Part shown: positions 16,999-25,443 of the stretch, piece by piece | Position numbering within the stretch: the first letter of the stretch is position 1 | How the letters are laid out: each line of letters opens with the position of its first letter | Assembly: GCF_002909255.1 (NCBI RefSeq) | Contig: NZ_PIOB01000008.1 | Location: 124,001 to 188,000 of the forward strand | DNA from: Arenibacter hampyeongensis | Lineage (GTDB): Bacteria; Bacteroidota; Bacteroidia; Flavobacteriales; Flavobacteriaceae | Reading direction: 5' to 3' | Length of the DNA stretch: 64,000 nucleotides | Program-made: the position numbers and the translations under genes | Notes under the pieces: generated by a model | What the model was told of the DNA's origin: nothing | Seen by the model: only the letters and a program-made list of their open reading frames with translations | The model's database searches: none

Positions 16999-17508
16999 AT
17001 GAAAAAATTGCTATTTGGTTTATTAGCTTTTGGACTAACCACCCTTGCCTATTCTCAAATTATTCCTACGGTGGAGCTATCGGAGGTAACCGTTTATGCC
17101 ACGAACTACAAGTATCTGAACAATGTAAACACCGAAGAGGTGGCCTCAATACCTGTGAAGCTTTTGCAGCAAAAGGTGGCAACCTATGATATTAAGAGTT
17201 CAGAATACTATCAAGATGATTACGACCTTTACAATATTACCTTCTTTATCCCCGAAGGTAAAATACTTGCCGCTTACGATAAGGATGGGAAGTTATTGCG
17301 CACTGCCGAAAAATTTAAGGATATAAATCTGCCCAGCACTATAAAGAGCGCAATTGCAGACCGTTTTCCTGGATGGACTATTACTAAGGATATTTATGTA
17401 GTTTCCTATATAGATCCCGTAGGTGCTAAGAAGACCTATAAACTGAAATTGGAGAACGAAGATAAAATGCTGCGGGTAAAGCTGGATGAAACAGGAAAAT
17501 TTCTATAA
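16999..17508 (+). CDS. Secreted PepSY-like (DUF2874-type) protein
   Basis: A 169-residue protein with a clear Sec signal peptide (MKKLLFGLLAFGLTTLAYSQ, cut after about residue 20). The mature part has tandem beta-alpha units of the PepSY-like fold: YNITFFIPEGKILAAYDKDG, LPSTIKSAIADRFPGWTI, KKTYKLKLENEDKMLRVKLDETGKF. Related periplasmic proteins occur in Bacteroidota, with no settled function. I start at the ATG 16999 because the in-frame TTG at 16993 would only add two residues in front of an ideal signal peptide. Operator D lies upstream with a near-consensus -7 box, so regulation with the stress genes is inferred. Confidence 0.82.
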   Translation: MKKLLFGLLAFGLTTLAYSQIIPTVELSEVTVYATNYKYLNNVNTEEVASIPVKLLQQKVATYDIKSSEYYQDDYDLYNITFFIPEGKILAAYDKDGKLLRTAEKFKDINLPSTIKSAIADRFPGWTITKDIYVVSYIDPVGAKKTYKLKLENEDKMLRVKLDETGKFL

Positions 17509-17897
17509 GCGGTAAGCACATTCACCGGCGCATATATTAAATTGGGATAAAAGTAAAAGATTTAGTTTCCAAATTAAGTTAATGGACATTTTCAAGACGG
17601 TGGGTCTGAGATTCCCGTTTTGGTAATGTCCTTTTACGTTGGGTAAGTTGTAACTTCATTTTATATGCTGTCTATTGAATGTGTCTAAATGAATTGCAGG
17701 CAATCCGCGTTGTGAAATAAGGATTGGGGTCAAGAAGTCTAAAAACTGTAATGCATTCAATTCTATGATCAAGAGCTTTATTGGAGGAAATCCAACAAAA
17801 TTATTGTGAATAACCCCAATGATTAAAACTTTATGACATTTCTCATAGTCTCCATGGTTTAATTCCCTTTATTTTGAACTAGCCTAACTTAATATCA
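17509..17897. other. Intergenic with efflux-operon promoter
   Basis: About 389 bases. The first 320 hold nothing I recognise. The last part contains operator E and the -7 box of the efflux operon. Confidence 0.6.
17833..17846 (+). promoter_or_regulatory. Operator E for ABC efflux operon
   Basis: ATGACATTTCTCAT, centre 17839.5; TTATTTTG (17869-17876, one mismatch to TAnnTTTG) follows at 29.5 bp. The start codon at 17898 is close behind, so the leader is only about 15-20 nt. Confidence 0.75.
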
Positions 17898-18980
17898 ATG
17901 AGGAATTTTTTCTGGATAAATTTTCTTTTTCTTTTCATATCCTGTGGAAGCCAACAAGAAAAGATATTCCCTGCTAAACAGCATTTAACGGAATCGGTCT
18001 ATGCTTCCGTAACCGTGCAACCAGATAGTCTTTATCAGGCCTATGCCCCCGTGGGCGGTATTTTGGACTTTAATTTATTGGAGGAAGGCGATATGGTAAT
18101 AAAGGGAACTCCAATTGTTCAGATTGTTAATAACACTCCGAAACTCAATTCTGATAATGCCCGCTTGGCACTCGAAATGGCCCAGGCAAATTATTCAGGA
18201 AGTTCAGCGGTATTGAGTTCTTTGGAAGATGAGATCCAATCGGCCACCTTAACCTTTAAAAACGACTCCATGAACTTTATAAGGCAAAGGAGGCTTTGGG
18301 ATCAAAATATTGGATCAAAATTGGAGTTCGAGAACCGAAAGTTGGCGTTTGAAATTTCAGGAAATAATTTGAAGCAGTTGAAGAACAATTATGTCCTAAC
18401 TAGGAAGGAACTGGCTACCAAAGTGCAACAGGCCAGAAACAACTATGCCAGCTCAAAGATCTCTACCCAGGATTTTACCGTAGCCAGTAAAATTAAAGGT
18501 AAGGTCTATGCCCTTTATAAAGACCCAGGGGAAATAGTAAACACTATGGAACCATTGGCGGCTGTAGGTAGTGCCTCTGATTTTATTATTGAATTGTTGA
18601 TAGATGAGGTCGATATCGTAAAATTGGATTTGGGTAAGAATGTGCTGATTACTTTGGATGCATATGGAGATCAGGTTTTTGAAGCTAAATTGAATAAAAT
18701 ATATCCCAAAAAAGATGAACGTTCACAGACCTTTAAAGCGGAGGCAATTTTTAACGATCCTCCAAAGTCCCTTTTCCCTGGTTTGGCCGGAGAGGCCAAT
18801 ATAATTATTTTCCAAAAGGAGGAGGCCTTGACCATACCCAAGGAGTATTTGATGGAAGGGAATAAAGTGAGGACCGTAGACGGATTGGTTGATGTTGTTT
18901 TGGGACTTCAAAATTTAGATCGTGTTGAAATTTTGGAGGGTATTACCGAGACCACAGAAATTCTAAAACCTGAGGAATGA
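17898..18980 (+). CDS. Periplasmic adaptor (HlyD/MacA-like) lipoprotein of ABC exporter
   Basis: A 360-residue membrane-fusion protein. The signal ends in a lipobox (FLFISCGS, Cys16). A biotinyl-lipoyl-like half (APVGGILDFNLLEEGDMV) precedes a long coiled-coil hairpin (about 85-190) and the second half-motif (SKIKGKVYALYKDPGEIV), then a beta-barrel domain (about 225-315). It would link the inner-membrane exporter to an outer-membrane channel or deliver lipids. The next gene overlaps by 4 bp (ATGA). The operon promoter has operator E. Confidence 0.9.
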   Translation: MRNFFWINFLFLFISCGSQQEKIFPAKQHLTESVYASVTVQPDSLYQAYAPVGGILDFNLLEEGDMVIKGTPIVQIVNNTPKLNSDNARLALEMAQANYSGSSAVLSSLEDEIQSATLTFKNDSMNFIRQRRLWDQNIGSKLEFENRKLAFEISGNNLKQLKNNYVLTRKELATKVQQARNNYASSKISTQDFTVASKIKGKVYALYKDPGEIVNTMEPLAAVGSASDFIIELLIDEVDIVKLDLGKNVLITLDAYGDQVFEAKLNKIYPKKDERSQTFKAEAIFNDPPKSLFPGLAGEANIIIFQKEEALTIPKEYLMEGNKVRTVDGLVDVVLGLQNLDRVEILEGITETTEILKPEE

Positions 18981-20239
18981 TCAATTGGAAAGTCATATTG
19001 AACATTGCCAAAACCCATCTGCTCACCAAGATGAAATCTACGGTTACGGCTGCGTTGGGAGTTACCTTTGGTATTGGGGCCTATATTACTTTGGTGGGTT
19101 TTATGACCGGACTTAATCAAATGTTGGACAGCCTTATTTTAAACCAAACTCCACATATCCATATCTACAATGAAATAGAACCCTCAAAAAAACAGCCTAT
19201 AGCCTTATACCAGGAATTTGAGAATGCTTTTAATGTGGTCAGTTCTGTTAAGCCCAAACAAAGTCAAAAGAAAATTCACAACGGACTCCCCATTCTAAAT
19301 TATTTAAAAAAGGACAAGAATGTATTAGGGGCCACTTCCCAACTTAGGGCACAGATTTTTTATCTCTCGGGATCCATAGAATTGGGAGGAAACTTAATAG
19401 GTGTGGATATTATGGAGGAGGCGAGACTTTCCAATATTGGGGACTATGTTGTAGAGGGCACTGCGGAAGATTTAAGAAATAGTGAAAATGGTATTCTTTT
19501 GGGTGCGGGTCTAGCAAAAAAAATGTCGCTCAAAAAAGGTGATCGGGTTCAGGTTAGTACCATAAAGGGAGATGTTTTTCCTTTAAAAATAGTGGGTATA
19601 TATCAGAGTGGCATAGCCGAAATAGATAACATTCAAAGTTATGCCAATCTCAAGACCGTGCAACGTATTCTGGGAGAAGCCCCGAACTATATCACGGATA
19701 TTAATGTGAAATTGTATAATATTGAGGAAGCTACCGCCATGGCGCAAAGTTTGGGGAAGAAGTTTCAAGTTAAGGCCACTGATATTAATGAGGCCAATGC
19801 CCAGTTTGAAACTGGTTCAAATATCCGAAATCTAATAACCTATGCCGTTTCCATAACCTTATTGATAGTGGCTGGCTTTGGAATCTATAATATCCTTAAT
19901 ATGCTTATCTATGAAAAAATGAAGGATATAGCAATTCTGAAAGCTACTGGGTTTTCGGGAACCGATGTACAACTTATATTTATGAGTCAGGCCATGATCA
20001 TTGGTGCCGTGGGGGGTATTCTTGGACTTATTCTTGGATTTGTACTTTCCAAACTAATAGATAATGTAGCATTTGAAACCGAGGCATTGCCAACTATTAC
20101 CACATACCCCATAAATTACAATATATGGTATTATATCATCGGCATTTCCTTTGCCCTTATATCTACCTTTATAGCTGGTTGGTTACCTTCCAATAAAGCA
20201 AAACGCATAGACCCGGTGCGGATTATTAGGGGAACTTAA
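18977..20239 (+). CDS. MacB/LolE-type ABC permease
   Basis: A 420-residue FtsX/MacB-family permease. Transmembrane helix 1 is at about 20-40, a large periplasmic MacB-PCD domain at about 45-270, and three helices follow at about 285-310, 335-360 and 380-400. FtsX-type features include NILNMLIYEKMKDIAILKAT and the closing SNKAKRIDPVRIIRG. It probably exports a hydrophobic compound or peptide by mechanotransmission with the ATPase encoded next. The start overlaps the stop of the adaptor gene; the ATPase gene begins 9 bp after. Confidence 0.92.
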   Translation: MINWKVILNIAKTHLLTKMKSTVTAALGVTFGIGAYITLVGFMTGLNQMLDSLILNQTPHIHIYNEIEPSKKQPIALYQEFENAFNVVSSVKPKQSQKKIHNGLPILNYLKKDKNVLGATSQLRAQIFYLSGSIELGGNLIGVDIMEEARLSNIGDYVVEGTAEDLRNSENGILLGAGLAKKMSLKKGDRVQVSTIKGDVFPLKIVGIYQSGIAEIDNIQSYANLKTVQRILGEAPNYITDINVKLYNIEEATAMAQSLGKKFQVKATDINEANAQFETGSNIRNLITYAVSITLLIVAGFGIYNILNMLIYEKMKDIAILKATGFSGTDVQLIFMSQAMIIGAVGGILGLILGFVLSKLIDNVAFETEALPTITTYPINYNIWYYIIGISFALISTFIAGWLPSNKAKRIDPVRIIRGT

Positions 20240-20248
20240 GCAATAATA

Positions 20249-20923
20249 ATGGAGCTCGTTCTAGAAACTAAAAAAATTAATAAATACTTTGATAAGCCGG
20301 TGAAATTTCATGTGCTCAAGGATATTTCCTTTGATATAAAGAAAGGCGAATTTGCTTCGATCATGGGGAAATCTGGTTCTGGGAAATCTACCCTCTTGTA
20401 TATTCTTTCTACTATGGATACCGATTATACGGGAGATCTCTACCTAAATAATACATTAATTACAGGACAGAAGCATCAAGAACTTTCCAGAATTCGCAAT
20501 AAACATATCGGCTTTGTATTCCAGTTCCATTATTTATTGTCCGAATTCAGTGTGCTTGAAAATGTTATGTTACCTGCCAAAAAATTGGCAGAGAAGTCCT
20601 TGGCCGAAATAGAACACGACGCTATGGAAAAATTAAAAATGTTGGACATAGAAAAGTTGGCCCATCAACGTGCCTCAAGGATATCGGGTGGTGAAAAACA
20701 GCGGGTGGCCATAGCCAGGGCTTTGATAAACAATCCTTCTATTCTGATGGGCGACGAACCTACCGGAAATTTGGATAGTCATAATTCTGAAAACGTCTTC
20801 AGTATTTTTAAACGGCTAAAAGAGGAGGAAGGCCTATCCCTTTTGATTGTGACCCATGATGAGGATTTTGCCAAACGTACCGATCGCATTATCCAAATGG
20901 AGGATGGGCGTATCTTGGATTAA
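20249..20923 (+). CDS. MacB/LolD-type ABC transporter ATPase
   Basis: A 224-residue ATPase. Walker A GKSGSGKSTLL (about 40-50), Q-loop FVFQFHYLL, the signature ISGGEKQRVAIARAL and Walker B ILMGDEPTGNLDS are complete, with the switch His in IVTHDEDFA. It is the last gene of the adaptor-permease-ATPase operon. The substrate is unknown. The complex probably acts in envelope stress or efflux, given operator E. Confidence 0.94.
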   Translation: MELVLETKKINKYFDKPVKFHVLKDISFDIKKGEFASIMGKSGSGKSTLLYILSTMDTDYTGDLYLNNTLITGQKHQELSRIRNKHIGFVFQFHYLLSEFSVLENVMLPAKKLAEKSLAEIEHDAMEKLKMLDIEKLAHQRASRISGGEKQRVAIARALINNPSILMGDEPTGNLDSHNSENVFSIFKRLKEEEGLSLLIVTHDEDFAKRTDRIIQMEDGRILD

Positions 20924-20961
20924 ATCTACTTGACCTGAACTTATATGGTTCTGCAAAAAGT

Positions 20962-22338
20962 CTATTTAAAATCATTGGGATGTGGATGTTTCCAAGGAGC
21001 ACGATAATCCCTTTGCAAAAGTGCCGTTGCTTCTGCATCATTGACCACTATTATGTTTTTAGGGTCATAAATTAACGGCCTACCTGTGGTCATTGCCATA
21101 TTGGCCAAAATACAGCTGGCCGTAGACACATGGCCTTCCCGAATATCGGCAATGGGCAAAGTGCCCTTATCAATTGCGGCAAGAAAATCCAACATATGTA
21201 ATCTGGTGGCAGGCGCTGCGTTTAATTCTATATCTTTTTCCGTAAGGTCCTCTGGAAATTTTTCTTTTTCATAAATAACGTCCATATGTATCTTTTCTCC
21301 ATCCCCATGCGGAACAAAGTCAGCCCTCATGGTGCTGCCGGACAAAGTTCCTTTCTCCCCATATAGTTTAAAAGACCATGGGTAATCGGGGTCTGCAGGC
21401 GTTCCCCAGCTTCTATGCTGCCATACGCAGTTCAGATCTTCATATTCAAATATTGCGGTCTGTGTATCGGCTATATTGGATTTACCGTCCTTTTGCACAT
21501 AGATTCCTCCGGTAGAACTAATTCTTTTTGGCCAATCCAGCTCCAGCATCCAACGTACGGTATCCAGCATGTGTACGCACATATCGCCCATAATGCCATT
21601 GCCGTATTCCATAAAGGTGCGCCACCAACGTCTGTGGGGAATTCCATCATAAGGTCGTAGGGGTGCGGGACCGGTCCACATTTCATAATCCAAAAAATTA
21701 GGAACACTCTCTATTGGTGGATTGCCATTGGCTCGCATATGATAGTAACAACACATTTCGACATGGGAAATTTTACCCAATAAGCCAGCATCGACTATAT
21801 TTTTTTTGGCATCAATTAGGTGGGGAGTACTTTTGCGCTGGGTTCCTACCTGAACTACCCTGTTGTATTTTCTGGCGGCAGCAACCATGGCTTCCCCTTC
21901 AAGAACATCAACACTTATTGGTTTTTGTACATAAACATGGGCGCCAGATTTTAAAGCTTCTATAGCCTGTAGTGCATGCCAATGATCAGGGGTGCCAATA
22001 AGCACAATGTCCAAATCTTTTTCTGCCAGCATATTTCTATAATCCTTGTAGGTTCTAGGAGCTTTTCCTGAGGGTTGTCTAAGTTGTATCAGGTTGGCTG
22101 CTTCCTTAAGCAAACGCTCGTCCACGTCACAAATGGAAACAACATTTACATTGGTTACTTGCATAAGCCTAAAAAGGTCACTTTTTCCATACCAGCCTGT
22201 TCCGATCAATCCAACACGTAACGGTTTATCCCGATATAGGAGTTCCATGCCATACGATCCAAAGGAGGAAAGTGCCAAGGATGCTGCAGCGCCCTTTAAA
22301 AAGTGTCTTCTATTGATATTAAAAATCTTGGTGTCCAT
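20962..22338 (-). CDS. Tat-exported Gfo/Idh/MocA oxidoreductase
   Basis: A 458-residue NAD(P)-binding oxidoreductase. I start at the ATG 22338, which gives a Tat signal (NRRHFLKGAAASLALSSFG); an upstream in-frame start to 22440 would put 34 residues before it. The Rossmann motif is LRVGLIGTGWYGKSD, followed by IVLIGTPDHWHALQAIEAL and the EKP-like VYVQKPISVDV (active-site Lys). Periplasmic Gfo/Idh/MocA proteins act on sugars or sugar acids; the substrate cannot be told. It is a single gene, convergent with the ABC operon. Confidence 0.86.
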   Translation of the reverse strand: MDTKIFNINRRHFLKGAAASLALSSFGSYGMELLYRDKPLRVGLIGTGWYGKSDLFRLMQVTNVNVVSICDVDERLLKEAANLIQLRQPSGKAPRTYKDYRNMLAEKDLDIVLIGTPDHWHALQAIEALKSGAHVYVQKPISVDVLEGEAMVAAARKYNRVVQVGTQRKSTPHLIDAKKNIVDAGLLGKISHVEMCCYYHMRANGNPPIESVPNFLDYEMWTGPAPLRPYDGIPHRRWWRTFMEYGNGIMGDMCVHMLDTVRWMLELDWPKRISSTGGIYVQKDGKSNIADTQTAIFEYEDLNCVWQHRSWGTPADPDYPWSFKLYGEKGTLSGSTMRADFVPHGDGEKIHMDVIYEKEKFPEDLTEKDIELNAAPATRLHMLDFLAAIDKGTLPIADIREGHVSTASCILANMAMTTGRPLIYDPKNIIVVNDAEATALLQRDYRAPWKHPHPNDFK

Positions 22339-22456
22339 GGTTAGGTGATTTATGGGATTGGTTGTTAATTGGTTCTCAAAAATTACAAAATAACTTTGCT
22401 TCTTTCGGTAAATTTTATAAAATATCCCAAAATAGGTCATATTTCCATATAGGTCC

Positions 22457-23167
22457 TCAGCTTTTTTGTTGTTTTTTTATTTGGTTCATGATATCTTCCA
22501 TCATCTCCACCTGTATTTGTTGAATGTTTAATAGTTCCTGTTGTTGATGAATTATAAGGTGGTCCAACTTCTCGTGTAATATTCGAATTTCCAGTTCGGC
22601 TTTTAAATTTACCATATAATCCTGCTTGGAACGTTCCCTATCCTTTTCCTCCTGTCTATTTTGGCTCATCATTATCACGGGGGCTTGCAAAGCCGCCAAA
22701 CATGATAAAATTAAATTCAAAAGGATAAAAGGGTAGGGGTCAAATCCCTTATCCATTAGGAAAATAATATTGATGACCATCCAAATAAAGATAAATACGG
22801 CAAAAAGTATTATGAATTTCCAACTTCCACCGAAGGTAGCTACTTTATCTGCCAGGCGTTGTCCAAAGGAATATTCAGTTGATTCATCCAATAATTCCCT
22901 TTGGGTCGTAATTATTTTTTCCTGCTGGATCGTCTTTAGTACATCCTCCTCCAAGTTGGACAACTCGCCTACCTCACGGATGAGGTAGTCCGAAAGGTAT
23001 TTTTGACGATATGAATTGAGTTCGGATACTGCAATGGATTTTTTCGAATTTATTTCTGGATGTTCTTTTTGGATAAGATCCATTATAGATTTTCGAATTG
23101 TTTTTACAGGAACCTGTTCGCTGGTCGGAAATTCTTTTAGGGAAATGGCGCTTGTAAAGGTCTTCAT
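22457..23167 (-). CDS. DUF1003 integral membrane protein
   Basis: A 236-residue protein: an N-terminal helical cytoplasmic region (1-105), the DUF1003 core with SFGQRLADKVATFGGSWKFI, two membrane helices (about 117-140 and 147-165) around DKGFDPYPFILLN, then SCLAALQAPVIMMSQNRQ and a long C-terminal coiled coil. DUF1003 proteins are widespread and uncharacterised. It is divergent from the APC transporter gene at 23280, with a 112 bp shared upstream region and no regulon operator. Confidence 0.9.
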   Translation of the reverse strand: MKTFTSAISLKEFPTSEQVPVKTIRKSIMDLIQKEHPEINSKKSIAVSELNSYRQKYLSDYLIREVGELSNLEEDVLKTIQQEKIITTQRELLDESTEYSFGQRLADKVATFGGSWKFIILFAVFIFIWMVINIIFLMDKGFDPYPFILLNLILSCLAALQAPVIMMSQNRQEEKDRERSKQDYMVNLKAELEIRILHEKLDHLIIHQQQELLNIQQIQVEMMEDIMNQIKKQQKS

Positions 23168-23279
23168 GGGTAGCGTATTTTGTATCTTAAATGTAACGTT
23201 TTTTCTACCTCATTTAAACAAATTGTACTTGTTTTACACCTATCTTTAGTTAAGGTTTCTTTTTTCAAATAATGATTCA

Positions 23280-25010
23280 ATGAAGAAAAAATTAAATCAA
23301 CTGGAAGCCACGGCTATATGTGGAAACGACATTAGCTCCTCTTGTTTATATGTTTCAGCATTGGCCATCGTATATTCAGGGCAGTATGCCTGGATTTCTC
23401 TTTTGGTGGTTGCTCTAGTGCTATTCCTTTTTAGAAAAATTTATGGTGAGGTGGTGGGGGCATTGCCTTTGAACGGAGGTGCCTATAATGCCCTTTTGAA
23501 TACCACCAAAAAGTCGACGGCATCACTTGCAGCCGCTTTGACCGTTCTTTCTTATATGGCAACTGCTGTGATATCGGCAAGTGAGGCTGTAAAGTATGCT
23601 AACAGCATATTGAACTTTATTCCGGTCTTGCCAGTAAGCATAATCCTGATGTTTTGTTTTATGGGCTTGGTTATCATCGGTATTGGCGAATCTTCCAAGG
23701 TGGCAATAATCATTTTCATATTTCATTTAATTTCATTGACATTATTGTGCGCCTTCTGTATTGTCTACTTTGCGGAAAATGGGTTTGAAACCCTATTCTC
23801 AAATTTTAGGACTCCGTTGGAGGGCAGTATATTTAGCGCCTTGTTTTTAGGGTTTTCGGCGGCTATGTTGGGGATTAGTGGTTTTGAAAGTTCGGCCAAT
23901 TATGTTGAGGAACAGAAGGAAGGCATATTTCCAAAGACCTTGCGCAATATGTGGGTGGTAGTAACCATTTTTAATCCATTGATCGCTTTTTTGGCCCTTG
24001 CCATAATCCCCATTAAATTTATCGAAACCAATCAAGATGCCCTACTCTCCCATATGGCAGATATTTCCGGAGGCAATTGGCTTTCCTTACTAGTGGGTAT
24101 AGACGCAGCTTTGGTTTTAAGTGGTGCCGTGCTTACTTCCTTTGTAGGTGTGGGTGGACTTATGGAACGAATGGCATTGGACCGAATTTTGCCCAAATTT
24201 TTATTGAAGAAAAATAGGGCTGGCAGCTCTTATATGATTTATACCTTGTTCTTTTTTTTATGTGTGTCCATATTATTGGTAACCCAAGGAAACCTGGCAA
24301 AATTGGCAGGGGTTTATACCATAGCCTTTTTATCGGTGATGGTATTGTTCGGAATTGGTAACATGATGCTTAAAATAAATAGGGCGAAATTACCACGTCC
24401 GGAACGATCTAGTTGGTTGGGACTTATAATAGCTATACTAGCGGTAATGGCTGCCATGGCCGGTAACATTATATTAAACCCTTCCTATTTGGGGATATTT
24501 ACAGAATATCTCATTCCCACCCTACTTGTAGTGTTTTTCATGTTGTACCGCACCTATATTTTTAGAGGATTTCTTGATATTTTAAGTTTTGTCTTTCCCG
24601 ATAGGGGCCAACTTTTTAAGACCTTGAACGTCCATACCAAAAAATTACTTGCGGCAATTAATAAGCAACAGTTTGTTTTTTTTACAAACCACGATGATGT
24701 GGCTACCTTAAATAAGGTGATGCTTTACATTAAAAATAATGAACCAACCAGGATACTTAAAATTGTAGCTGTTGTGGATGAGAATCATATTATAGCACCC
24801 AAATTGAAGGAGGATATTAAGGTGTTGGATCGTGCCTACCCCGATATTCATATTCATTTTGTTGAGGAGAAGGGAGTGTTTGGTCCAGAGAAAATTAAGG
24901 AATTGTCCAAGCGTTGGAAAATTCCCACCAACTTCATGTTTATAGGTTCACCGGGTGATAAATTTCCCTATAAAATTCAAGAATTGGGAGATGTAAGACT
25001 TATTATTTAA
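23280..25010 (+). CDS. APC-family amino acid permease with C-terminal cytosolic domain
   Basis: A 576-residue transporter with about twelve membrane helices up to residue 425. The APC helix 1 break is at AICGNDISSSCLYVSALA and a conserved GFESSANYVEEQ segment is at helix 6. A soluble C-terminal domain (about 440-576) reads FVFFTNHDDVATLNKVMLYI, then alternating strands and helices ending FMFIGSPGDKF, suggestive of a Usp/Rossmann-like regulatory domain. It imports amino acids or related amines by cation symport; the exact substrate is unknown. A likely -7 box (TATCTTTA) lies at 23241-23248. Confidence 0.88.
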   Translation: MKKKLNQLEATAICGNDISSSCLYVSALAIVYSGQYAWISLLVVALVLFLFRKIYGEVVGALPLNGGAYNALLNTTKKSTASLAAALTVLSYMATAVISASEAVKYANSILNFIPVLPVSIILMFCFMGLVIIGIGESSKVAIIIFIFHLISLTLLCAFCIVYFAENGFETLFSNFRTPLEGSIFSALFLGFSAAMLGISGFESSANYVEEQKEGIFPKTLRNMWVVVTIFNPLIAFLALAIIPIKFIETNQDALLSHMADISGGNWLSLLVGIDAALVLSGAVLTSFVGVGGLMERMALDRILPKFLLKKNRAGSSYMIYTLFFFLCVSILLVTQGNLAKLAGVYTIAFLSVMVLFGIGNMMLKINRAKLPRPERSSWLGLIIAILAVMAAMAGNIILNPSYLGIFTEYLIPTLLVVFFMLYRTYIFRGFLDILSFVFPDRGQLFKTLNVHTKKLLAAINKQQFVFFTNHDDVATLNKVMLYIKNNEPTRILKIVAVVDENHIIAPKLKEDIKVLDRAYPDIHIHFVEEKGVFGPEKIKELSKRWKIPTNFMFIGSPGDKFPYKIQELGDVRLII

Positions 25011-25164
25011 GACAATTGGATATTAGCTTTAGAAGTTATGGAAATTCTTGCCATCGTTTTTTCCTATTTTTTGTAAATTTATATAAGGTCTAGAATCGAT
25101 AAATGAGGACCGCTTTTAAAGGGTGGAGAACCTGTTTATTCTTTTTATTTAACATAAATTAATT

Positions 25165-25422
25165 ATGAGTATTATATCAGAAAATGTAATTCCCGGTAAT
25201 CACGGGAAAGTCTTTGGAACAAATGCGAAAGAAGCAAGCGACCTAAAGAGGATTGAGGATAACTTGTTAAAAATTGATGGTCTTAAAAATGTAATTTTTA
25301 GTGATAGTTATCCTGTAGAGTTTACAGTGCATACTACGAAGATGGTGGAAATAAAGGAAATTGAAAAGATGGTTAGGGGATTAGGGTTTCATGCTATTCC
25401 TAAGGGGTTGTTCTCTTTATAA
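25165..25422 (+). CDS. Small HMA-fold protein without CxxC
   Basis: An 85-residue protein whose second half has the beta-alpha-beta-beta-alpha-beta order of heavy-metal-associated domains (DLKRIEDNLLKIDGLKNVIF, then VEFTVHTTKMVEIKEIEKMV and LGFHAIP). The metal-binding CxxC is absent, so it is not a copper chaperone in the usual sense. A second small protein of this type is at 57093. Function unknown. A TAAATTTA box is at 25074-25081, but no operator at the regulon spacing was found. Confidence 0.7.
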   Translation: MSIISENVIPGNHGKVFGTNAKEASDLKRIEDNLLKIDGLKNVIFSDSYPVEFTVHTTKMVEIKEIEKMVRGLGFHAIPKGLFSL

Positions 25423-25443
25423 TGAGATAATAAAAAAAATGTT

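Noticed and set aside
25038-25051. Possible operator before the HMA-fold gene at 25165
   Set aside because: A TAAATTTA box exists (25074-25081), but the sequence 29.5 bp upstream (ATGGAAATTCTTGC) does not fit the motif.
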